Assembly: GCA_013433145.1 (NCBI GenBank) | Contig: CM024190.1 | Location: 5,394,001 to 5,458,000, forward strand | Source of the DNA: Ascaris suum | Lineage: Eukaryota; Nematoda; Chromadorea; Rhabditida; Ascarididae | Length of the DNA stretch: 64,000 nucleotides | Direction of reading: 5' to 3' | Shown: in pieces, positions 34,183 to 64,000 of the stretch | Position numbering within the stretch: the stretch's first letter is position 1 | Layout: each line of letters begins with the position of its first letter | Program-made: the position numbers and the translations under genes | Notes under the pieces: generated by a model | What the model saw: only the letters and a program-made list of their open reading frames with translations | Told to the model about the DNA's origin: nothing | Databases searched by the model: none

Positions 34183-37100
34183 TGTGTCCCCTCTACTGTT
34201 GACCAGTTCTTCCACCACAGACGCTCTAACTAAAATTTTAACCAGAGTGTTCTAGACTATCATTGGGTGCATGTTGTAGTATAAAGCCGTTTGGGGTATT
34301 ATCGTAGTACATGCTTGATAGAATACCTAACGAAAAGCAAGAAAGTAAGCAAAATAATGTTGGTTTTTCTTCAGAAAATCCTCTATGCAAAAGTTCATTT
34401 CTCTCATCAATAGGATATGTTGAGTTTGTGGCTTACATGACCTTTAACCTTGTATGGCATCCAGAACATATGAAACCGCAGTCATTTAGAAGTCGAATTA
34501 TTTGCTATTTCAATCTGTATTATCAGCGCATCCAGGATTGTTGGAAAGAAGAGTGGAAATATTAAATTTGTTTGCTAAAATAATACATGAAATTGAGGGA
34601 AAATGACCTGCCACTCCCAAAAAAATTAAGCGAAATCATAATTCGTAAAATTTGACTAATGGAAATAAAATGCTCGCCAAAACATAATATTCTCTGTTTT
34701 TTTGGTGGTAAATGCTACTTTCTAGAAGGCTTCCAAACGAATTTAGGTTTATCTCCCAGTCGGGTCTTAAGCTCAAAGGTCGCTAGCACTTTGCATCTCT
34801 TACAGTTTTCTTTGAATATGCAAATGATTTACGCGATGGAAGCCAGTGATGTATTCAAAAATTCCGAGCAGAGAGTGTTCGAGGAAGCCAGCGAAAGATG
34901 GCAACGCGCCAAAGGTGCCAAATTTGAAACTGCCCCATGTGTGAAAATTAACGGAACGATAAACCAGAAAAATTTGAGTATTGTTAGTGAACACTGGATC
35001 CAGAAGACGATTGGTTCTTACTTCTGGTACTACAAAAATTTATCTTTTGTCTCCAAATCTCGTAGAATTTTTGCTTGTTGAATGTTGCTACAGACTTCTA
35101 CTCGCTTACTTTTCGAGCTTTTTGTTAGGCACTTCAAGTGCCGACCCTTAACAGTCGAATATTGCAATACGCTAGAAAAATTAACTTTTTGTAATCAATG
35201 AAGAGCTGAAATTATCACATTCGCTGCATAATGCACAACTTTTATAACCTCCTTCCTCATACCAGTTCAGGTGAGGCCTCGCTGGATAATCATAGATGCA
35301 ATGCGTGAATCCGATACCGACCATAGAGAGTCCATAACTTTGGTTTACTAGATGCATCGTCTAATGATTTATTCCACGGCCCAGATGAGGTTTAACAGTC
35401 CAAATTTCTCGTCGATCGAAGTTCAACAAATTCATGTGGTCGACCACTCCGTAATGTTCCACAATTGATGACCGTCGATTGGACAATAAAGGTTGCTTAT
35501 CGATGAAAAAAATCGTGCCAACTAGCATTACAATCACCTCAGCGACCAGCAAAAGGTGGTCGTCAGCAAGCACAGATAGAGCCAAAGTGTATTTTTATAG
35601 ATCAATTTTCTCAGAATTGAGTCACTCGGTTCAGTGCCCTTCGAAGAGCCGTTTTTTCGAGCAGGGATAATTAAATTATCGTTGCGAGCAGTTTCTGACA
35701 AGGACCACACTCGTACGTTTGTTTGGACTACCACTGAGCTAAACAGCAAGCAGTTTTTCAAGTTGCTGTTAGAAGACTGAAAGGGAAAAAACCTCAAATA
35801 CAACTTTTTTTAAACGGATCTTTTGAAAAGGAAACAAAGCGATTCAAAAAAAAATTGGTGCATATAACTCATTAAAGACTTCATTTCATGTCTATCAGCT
35901 TTTTATAAAATATGGCCAGACTCGCAGCGGAAATTCCCCTAGTGAGGTGAGCGAATCCCACTCAAAAACTCTCTGTTGTGAGCGAAGAAAAGCAGAAAAT
36001 TTAGAATCGAAACGAGGAAAAAAATTCTTTTTTCGCCTATGAATTCGTTCATTTTTGATGATGCTCTTCCACACAGGAAGAGGATGAATCATGAATTCCA
36101 ATCTTTTGGCATCTTGGCATGACGTCATCTCAAAATTATATGAAGGTTGTTGACTGTATGAACGGTATATACTGTCGTCCCAGGGAGGCACTTCCTGATG
36201 TCACAAGGCTATCCCAAAAATTTGACATCTGGCGTTTCTCTCGAAATCTCTCCAAATATCTCTGTCTTCAGCTCTATAAGTTAATCCGATGCTGAGCTTT
36301 GCCTCTTGAACCTGTTTTGTTGTTGAGGTTTATCTACAGAGTTTAATTTGACGCAGAGCTGCATGTTTACAGTTCATTGCAGGCCTCATCCCTTGAATTC
36401 ATTCTATTTCTGACCTTTGCCTTCAGACTTTAATTCTTTGTTCGGCTTTATCTCTGAAATTTAGTGCGATGCTGAACTTTATCTTAAAAAACTTGTTCTT
36501 GACGAAGCACTTGCGACTCATGAGCCACTTGCTCTCGATAAATGCCACCATGAGGAGACAAATCCTTCGTCCTAAAACAAAAAATATTAGTTTCCTAACC
36601 CCGCTCTACAAGCAGTCGAACCGATATAATATCGCTCAGGTGTCAGAGATCAAAAAGTCATACGCTTTCATGCGAAGGAGTGCAACATAAAGGGCAAATA
36701 TCGTGTCTTGAGAGATAAGCACATGATCAATGAATTTTGGCTTTGCTGTGTAGTACGGAATCGGGCGTAATTCTGTAAGCTGTTTGTGTCTTATGAAGTT
36801 GTGCTATTTTCTATTCTATTTTCCGCTTCATCCGATGTAAATGCATGCCACTTTATTCTCTGGTATTTGAGAAGGATTGTGCTTTTCACAAAATTCTGAA
36901 GAATTGGTTCTGACTAAAGGAATTTAATGGCGACTTCCCAACCTTGATGCGAAAGCTTTTGTGTATCTTCTGTCACAGAAATACAGTACTTCTAAGGATC
37001 ATTGTTGAACAGCTCATGAACCAATAAACACATCCTCTAAGTGAACATAACCATTACTGGACAGTAATATGAAGCAAAATTATGTCCCATTTCCTTGAAT

Positions 37101-38820
37101 GAAAAGTCACTATAGAGCACAATACGCGCTTTTTGCAAGCAGTCCGAAGCGAGTTATTTGTATGAAGGACGGAAAACCATTTACCATTTTTGCTGCCATG
37201 CTGTCTTCTATATTGCCACAAAGTTTTGATAGTGTGGGTTTGAAATTTTTGGCATCTTCTCAAAGTCATCCTGTAAGCCGGCCCCGTGAACGAAAGTACG
37301 TTGAACACCTGGATTCACCTTCTGAGATCAAGTTTCCTGTTGAAAAGAAGTTTATGAGATCGCAAAATTTCTGGCAAGTTTTCAAAAAAGAGTGCTGTCT
37401 GTCCTTGTGAAAGGAAGCACATCCTAATTCCTAAGTCCAGGTTTTGAGAGCACTACTCCATAGAACAAAATTAGGTCATAAAATTTTTGGTGGCTTTCCA
37501 GAAATGGAAGGAAGTGGGGGGAGTGCTACAACTTCTACGAAACCAATGGTTATGGGACGAGGCTGGTTCATGAAATGAAATCAGAAGGAAAGGGCTGATC
37601 CTCTAATCGCAAAAATTTATACGATTTACTGAAGTAAATATGTTTTTTTTTCTTGCAAAAATTTCTTTGCTGGCGCGATTCGAACCCGACGACTTCAACA
37701 AGATGAAGAATTTAAGGGGTTATACAATGACAGGTAATGGAAATGAGGGGAGTTTCTAGAATGTGAGACCAAAACATGCTTGGGAATCCACTGTCTAATT
37801 ATCCTTTTAATCTGCACGACATCTCAGTGTTGAAAACTGCGAGTGAACGTAGATAAGGAAACCATGAATCCTCAATGTTACATGGAAACAAAGATATAAA
37901 AACACCTTCCTGGATAGAAGAACCCTCTTCAATATCTGAACTAAAAGAACAGTTAAGAGACAACATCGTTGAATAGATGATCCCTCCTCAACAAAGAATC
38001 ATTCTGGAAAGTTGCAGCAAAAACATTAACCTCACTCGAATCGAAGATTTCGAACGTACGATCCCGTGACCAAGATTTGCGACAAGTTGGAACCAAATTT
38101 TTTCCTCAAGTTTAAAAAAAGTAAATGAGGTAAGAGATAACATTGATACCCTAGCTCCTTGTTCACCTACACAAAAACAAAAAAAATGAATAAATTAAGC
38201 GACAATATGTTAGAGGAGCCGTTGTATGCGCTAGCCGAAATCACTAAGAAATTGTCATTTAATTTAAACACAAAAAAAAAAACAATGCAGTTTGTGGATT
38301 TAGTTCTTTTCACCTGTATTCGAACTGATTTTATTTGTTGCTATTCCAAAAAGTAAACAAATAAGTAGATGTGTTGATTGCAATTTCCTTGATTTTAAAC
38401 GTCTCACTGTCTTTATAACGTTGCCTACAGTTCTCTTGCATAGCATAATATGCCATAACAGCATCGCTGAAACAGTTCTCTCATATTCACCAATGCAGGT
38501 GTGTCGGTATTTGTTGCTTTTCACCCGTATGTTTCTACTCATCGTCATAAAAACATTATAGAAAGGCTCATTATTTTGAGTCTGTAACAGTCTCGGTTTG
38601 CTTTGTGAGATCACCTGTTGAACGCAACGTTTTTAGAACGGTTTTGTTCTTATATATTGTGTCTTCTTTTTTCATTAGCGAAATCCACCATCGACATACC
38701 GATAACCAGATCAATATGTGATGAATGAAGAAAGCCCTCATCGTATTGCGAAATGCTTTCAGGTGCATTTAGTTTACCTAACAATGCAGCGCAAACGTTT
38801 TTTTCATTTAACATTTTTTT

Positions 38821-38931
38821 CTATTTAGCGTCTTCTACCTCATTAACTTGCCGCCTTAAAGGAATCTCTTCCACTAAACTCTTAGGAGAAGGACTGTCTC
38901 TCTCACCTCCGAGTTTACTCGCTTCCATCAT
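38821..38931 (-). CDS. Possible minus-strand short coding exon
   Basis: On the - strand, ATGATG at 38931 opens 36 codons (MMEASKLGGERDSPSPKS...) ending at TAG 38823-38821. The charged, Ser/Pro-containing composition looks like real protein. Donor-like sites occur inside it (CGGAG|GTGAGA and AATGAG|GTAGAA), so it could be a first exon. The opposite strand is also open (a leucine/serine-rich frame), so this could be a shadow. No family recognised. Confidence 0.2.
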   Translation of the reverse strand: MMEASKLGGERDSPSPKSLVEEIPLRRQVNEVEDAK

Positions 38932-39476
38932 GTCAATATTTCACGAATCTATAGCGTGATGTGCTGTTGTGTTCACCATAAAAAGATTTCAAGAAGGAAA
39001 TATCCAACGTTTGCAAGACCCTTCCTCTTAGCATTCATTTCTCTAAGACCTTGCACAGTTTATTAGCGCAGAATGTAAATTTGAAGTTAGATAAGAAACA
39101 CTTGAGCGGCCTTACCGCCTACTCTAGAATGAGCCGTTCATGAAAACGAAAACAATTTAAGAGCCTTCTTCATGCGAGTAATTTCAACAGGTTTGTTTAT
39201 ATGGTTTCCTTGGGAAAAGGTCTCTCTCTCGTATCCTACATAAAGTTTAGCTAAGAGGTCACTAGTTTCGTATTATCGACCTCTCTTCTTTCTTCATCTT
39301 GTGTACCGCCTTGAGTTTTTCGTATCCGTGATGTATAGAGGACTGCTAGAGTGGCTTCACACTTAGTGTTTGTGTGTCCCTCATTCAACTTCTATTCGTA
39401 CTCTATGTGTGCATCTTGTTGTAATTCGAGTATTCTCGATGGTTTTTGAATTTTGCGCCAACTATATGCTTTCTAG

Positions 39477-59225
<19,749 letters not shown>

Positions 59226-60155
59226 CCAGGTTGACGGCTTTTCACAGCGAAAAGTCGTCTTAATTTAGCGTTGTTGACTAAAATATTGCTTTTGCAACAC
59301 GTACTTTCTTATAATAGTCATTTTATTGTTGTCTAGACAAATGAACTTCGAACTTTTGTTTGTCTTCTTCGATGGACTTTCAAAATACCGTTGGATGGTC
59401 ATTTGTCCACTAATGTTGTTATTTCAGGCATTCGCATTTTGATTCAAAAATTCAAAATTTATCCAATTCGCATTTCTTTAAGGAAAAAACGATAATATTC
59501 ATGAGGAAATTTGTTACGATAAGAGGCATATAATTTGATTTATGTTAAGGCAGTCAATTCTAGTCGTAAAAAAATGGTATCATTACTGAATTTTTCGCGG
59601 TATATAGGTGCTCTGTAATGGGGAAATTTTCACTTGAAAGCTTATGCTGTGATTAAATTAAACTGGATTTAAGTTGAAAATAAAAGCTTGCTGTGATTTT
59701 TACAGATTATATACGAATTAAACTTGTTGTGTACGCTCTATTTTGAGCTTCTAACAACGTAAGCTCAAGCGTATCTTATCATCTTTAATGACAACAAAAA
59801 GATTTTCGAGAAATTTATTGACAGGTTGTTCATCGCAAATTGACCTTGTACAGCTTTATCCTCTAATGAACAAGGAGGACAATTTTGCAATCTTTAAAAA
59901 GATTTGTTCTTGCATGATTCTTGCCTATTTATTAGCTGAATAAAAATGGAAAGAGACGAGGAGTAGGAAGGATTGGGGGCGCTCATTCTATCAGGGAAGA
60001 TCCGAATCGTGTAAAGATGAATCGCGGATTCGAGGGCTTCATTTTTGGGGTTACTTGTTGAACAACGATTGTCGTAGATCTAAAAAACGATAATACAAGA
60101 AATTGCATATGAGAGAAAATTAAGAGAAAGATGTAATATATGAGAGTAATTGCAG

Positions 60156-60260
60156 GCGTGGCTGATTCGATGGAGGTTACCATTAATATTGGCATTGGCG
60201 AACGTTTTCCTATTGTTGCTCTTCTACAAACTGCTCACTTACGACAAGCGAACGCGTTGA
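60156..60260 (+). CDS. jph-1: Alternative terminal exon of junctophilin with a second membrane anchor
   Basis: After an acceptor TAATTGCAG an exon opens in phase 0, the phase left by the exon ending at 58924. It encodes 34 residues: AWLIRWR, then a strongly hydrophobic ILALANVFLLLLFYKLL, then a short basic tail TYDKRTR and TGA. This is the typical layout of a junctophilin tail anchor: basic residues, one membrane span, a very short end. Joined at 58924 it would give a 797-residue protein. It appears to be mutually exclusive with the 59043-59225 exon, which has its own stop and downstream AATAAA signals. Which form is the main one cannot be told from sequence. I saw no AATAAA in the next 500 bases. 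Confidence 0.7.
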   Translation, partial: AWLIRWRLPLILALANVFLLLLFYKLLTYDKRTR

Positions 60261-63200
60261 ACGTCGACTTATCTGTTATATTTTGGTGCTAAAAAGAAAA
60301 GCAAATGTCACAATGTTTTTCTTCTCTCTCTTCTTTCTTTTTTCTTTCTCTCCCTGTCTTTTTTTTACTGCAAAGAAACGACTTTAAACGTGTGCGACGC
60401 GTTCTTCTTTTTTTTTTTTCAAAAACTCTTATATAAAATTCTCATCAGTTCAACAATATTTTCTTTGTTGTGTCGCACCAACTTTTCTAATTGCATCTTA
60501 ACACTGCCCGCAGTAATCTCTTCCACTCTCTTTGCTCGCATTTCACAATTATACACTCTAAACACCAAATACCTGGCTGATTTGATCCGTATTTTCGCTG
60601 TTGTTCAGAAGAAAAAAAAAAATTCATCAATAAGAGGGGAGTATATGAATGCATGATTATTGTGCGCAAACTCTATGCATAATATCAGGCCAAGTTTCGG
60701 CACTTATCCTAGGCGTAACGCTTCGAGGAAGGTTGTTCTTTCAACGTGGAACCTAGATGCGAAGATATTTTAGAATAGTGGTTAATTAAGAACATAACTG
60801 ATTGAGACTGATCGCCTCGATCTTAAAAACTGTCGTTTGCAATACAGAACAGTTTTACAAAAACTTTTTAAGTTCAAGTTTCGATTATCGGAAATTGTAT
60901 ATCTAGATATTGAATATTTCCAATGCGAGCAATATTTGTAAACTAGGCGAAGATACGGAACGGATAAGCTATCTGAAGCAGATTAGAATGGCCGACAAGT
61001 TGTTTTCTTGTCGGTTTTTTTTTTGTTGTTTATAGAGGGGGAATAAGTGTATATTTAACAATTTGATACGAGCAAATTGAGATTGCTTTCCACTGTGCCA
61101 ATAACAACATCGTGATTTATTGTTTTTTGTTTTTGAAGTTATGCAACAATGCATAACTAATCAAAACAACACTGATAATAATATTGATTATTACTTATAA
61201 TAGTGAGGAAAAAAAAGAGGTTGTCGCGAGCGGCTTTGCGTCAACTAGAATTGTCTTTTACTAGTTTCTCGTTCATTGTTTTTTCTTTGATTTTTCTCCA
61301 TTATTTCAGATGCTCTGAGGCCTTATCACAAATACGTTTATTTTTTTTTTTTCGTCTAATGAGCCACAAACGCATAAAAAGAAATATAGTGAGTGTTTGT
61401 ATGTGATTCACACAGAAAAGCATTATATGGCTTTTGATCACATATATGATATTAATCACTTGAAATGATAATGTTGAGTATTACATTGTGATATGAAACC
61501 GACCGGGCTAAATAATTCGACCAGTGAGGAATCTCGATGAAATTTTTTTGAAAGATATTTGAGGATTTCATGCGGCGTATAAATTGCAAAACCAAGGAAA
61601 ACTTTTATAGTGACGAATATCAATGATAGAACTGAACACTGCTCGTAGATTTCATTGATAATTTACTGAGAAATTTGCTATCGAATGATAATATGAAAAC
61701 ATTTTAGAAATCACCTTACTCAGCTTCCAGCGGACACATGTATCGTAGTTGAAAATCTGGTGAAACGAAAACTTGTGCTGTTCCGGGGAAAAATGTCTAT
61801 CCTCCACTTCTCCCCTTCCAAGGCAAGTTGTATGCAAATTTGCCAAACACATCGTGACAACCGAGAAGATAGAACCGTCAAGGTGTACCTAAACCCCAGG
61901 TTGATCTTCGAAACGTTTCATAAGGTTATGTTTAGTCTCGGAAACCCATAAACAGTTTATACTTGGTAGGGCGGTCCGCCGCATCTGCAACTACCCATCT
62001 CAGCCAGTGCGGACCTTGATGTCAGCCTGCATAGGTCGGGATAAGCACAGTCTCATTTGCCAACAGCCCAAGCCTATCTGCATGTCAGATCATCATGCAG
62101 AGACAAAAAAAAGTCAACAAAGCTGAGTGGGCCATTCCTTTAAGCGCAAAAAAAAGTTGACGATGTTTCACGATACTCCTCGGCTAATCCTCCATTTTGC
62201 AAACTGTACAACTGCTTCACACACCTTCACTTTTCTTTCAAAATTTGCAGTCCTCCATACTGTCACATCTACTTCTCCTCGAATACTTTGTCGCATAGAT
62301 TTTTACCTCTTTAATACGATCAAAACCTGGAATGCCAACCTTTGATTCACTTGCGACCCTCGCAAATTGGAAAGGGAATGCGCCACAGACCCACTCAAAG
62401 TGGATAGAGGATTCTGGAGTGCGTGAGACTAGCAAGAGGAGGTTCGAGGTATCGCATTAACAGAACTCATGGCGTTCATGGTTCTTAGACGTGAGAAGAA
62501 ATTCTTGACACGACGATTCCTTTAAGAAATTTACGTATTTTCCCAGGAAATGCCAAAAACACTCAAGAGTGAAATTCTGCATCAGATAAAATGATTTTTA
62601 AAATCTTTCTTGCCAAAACGCCAATTCTGTCCATCGAACTCTCTTCCCGTCCCAACGAAGTCAACAATCTGCTTTCGGTAAAAAACTATCGCCTTCGTAA
62701 TTTTATCCGTCAGTTCTATCCGCATCGGAAAATCTATATCATATCTTAGAGCACTGTTTATTGAATAATGAAAATCTCCTTTAATTCATCATGATTCAAT
62801 GATAATTATATCCCAACCACCACTTGCATATCAAATTTTTTACGGCACATTATCCCCGCCATGTTGGAATTCGAATTGGAGAATAATCCACGAGCACCTA
62901 ATGCGTTAGGATGATAGTTGGTAGCTCATACTGCCACAAAACTCACATTTGCTTTGCAAAACGGTTGAGCTGCACCTCTTCAGAGTGGGAACAACAAACT
63001 ACGATCAAACAGAAGACGTCTCTCTGCTTTTAAAAAACCTCCATTAATATTAAGAGTAAGAACATACATCAAAGTAACAATATCTTACATCACACACCGA
63101 ACAGCAACGAGGGGGGAAATAGAAATTTGAAAACATTTTGAAGAGAACAAAAGATAACGGGTGCCTGAGGAGAGCAGAAACGAAAATACAGAACGATGGT

Positions 63201-64000
63201 ATCGCAAAACGTATTTAGTCTACAAAGGAAACGATGAAGTAACTCAAAACGATGCTATATTAATCTCGACCCTAACGCATCTATCACTCATTGTAGCCCG
63301 AGAGCGGAATTGGGACTGGCGGGCCCTCCAACATTCGCGCACCAATACGTAATCCCCCAATATCGACCGTCAACTGCAAACATTTTACTCTCAAATTGTG
63401 AATGCACATTTCAACAAACTTTTCCCGAAAAAACTTTTTTCTGTTATTCAAATTTCAAAATCGAAGAAAAAATTCAAAATTCTAGCATAAGCTTTTGCGT
63501 TCAAATTCCTTTTTTCATATGGAACACTGCTGTCATTCTTTGCGAATGGATGCATCCGCTTCTCCTCTCCAATTTTCCTTTCGCTTCTCTTCTCCAAACA
63601 CAAAAACTTTCCAAATCCAATTAATTTATGGCATTTTCACAGTAAAATTTCAGTACGATAGCAAATACAATATCGATGCATCCTGACGCTCAAACACCTA
63701 TTACCACTTTTTTCTCATCCACTCTCTGCTGCGATTTTTCTCTTCGTTCTCTGTAACTATATTCCTTACTGTTACTCACTAAAACCTTCGTTCAAAAACT
63801 TCTCCTAAAATAAGACAAAGTGAAACCGTTATTAACATACCGCATCGTTAACCGAGATGTCCGCGTTCACCCAAGCATAAGCGAGCGGGCGATGTAGACG
63901 AACACTATACGTACCCGAGGTTATTTGGCCTATTCGCTATAAAAAATCATTTAAGGATTATCGCCAATAACTATATACGTATATTTCCGGATGAAGTTAG
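60261..64000. other. Stretch after junctophilin, no gene seen
   Basis: AT-rich DNA with T and A runs; the first part is probably junctophilin 3' UTR. A short inverted repeat (GGTCCGC at 61973-61979 with GCGGACC at 62009-62015) could form a 7-base-pair stem with a 29-base loop. Open frames here are short, hydrophobic or low-complexity, and match no family. Confidence 0.5.

Larger units (their letters stand above)
30759..38820. other. Gene-poor stretch upstream of junctophilin
   Basis: Apart from the possible leader exons, the hairpin at 32937 and the CT microsatellite at 34161, no gene is recognised. A + strand frame of 140 codons (34659-35081) is the longest here. Its middle (about 34830-34960) is moderately GC-rich, but it has no family signature. 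Confidence 0.45.

Noticed and set aside
35361..35585. Minus-strand frame containing ADDHLLLV, similar to the catalytic ADD box of retroelement reverse transcriptases.
   Set aside because: No other reverse-transcriptase motif occurs in the frame or nearby, and the frame is short; a lone match to such a loose motif is expected by chance.
37675..37700. GCGCGATTCGAACCCGAC looks like the T-arm (B box) of a tRNA on the - strand.
   Set aside because: The two sides of the would-be T stem do not pair properly, and no acceptor, D or anticodon arm can be folded around it.

Overview
The window looks like nuclear DNA of a nematode, probably one with a fairly large and intron-rich genome. It is AT-rich and gene-sparse, with GT-AG introns of hundreds to thousands of bases. 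Its three recognisable genes are all on the + strand, and their exon peptides match animal families. The junctophilin reading resembles the worm JPH-1 type as I remember it. Genus and species cannot be set from the sequence alone; an animal-parasitic clade III worm is only a guess from the long introns and the frequent poly-G/poly-C runs.

Layout. (1) 1-2490: the last five exons of eukaryotic translation initiation factor 2 subunit gamma; its 5' half, with the GTPase domain, lies before the window. (2) 2491-8277: no convincing gene. (3) 8278-14177: seven exons of a taxilin (coiled-coil syntaxin-binding family); the start codon is not fixed, and a candidate 25-base first exon lies at 6633. (4) 14178-39476: 25 kb with no recognised gene. 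It holds several GC-rich islands, some short exon-like frames on both strands that I could not assign (notably 22307-19918 on the - strand and 30612-30758 on the + strand), a near-perfect hairpin at 32937 and a 30-base tandem repeat at 29119. (5) 39510-59225 (or 60260): junctophilin, eleven exons assembled with matching phases to about 823 residues. It has six plus two MORN motifs, a joining region, an alpha-helical segment, a glutamine-rich divergent region and a C-terminal membrane anchor. Two different phase-0 terminal exons each encode a membrane anchor. (6) 60261-64000: nothing convincing.

The three genes do not form a pathway. eIF2-gamma brings initiator tRNA to the ribosome, taxilin is tied to vesicle traffic through syntaxins, and junctophilin bridges plasma membrane and ER/SR in muscle and neurons. 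The most useful observations are the alternative junctophilin tail anchors and possible cassette exon, and the unassigned exon-like frames in the 25-kb gap. Exon borders were read by eye from splice motifs, reading phase and family similarity; no alignment or RNA evidence was available.
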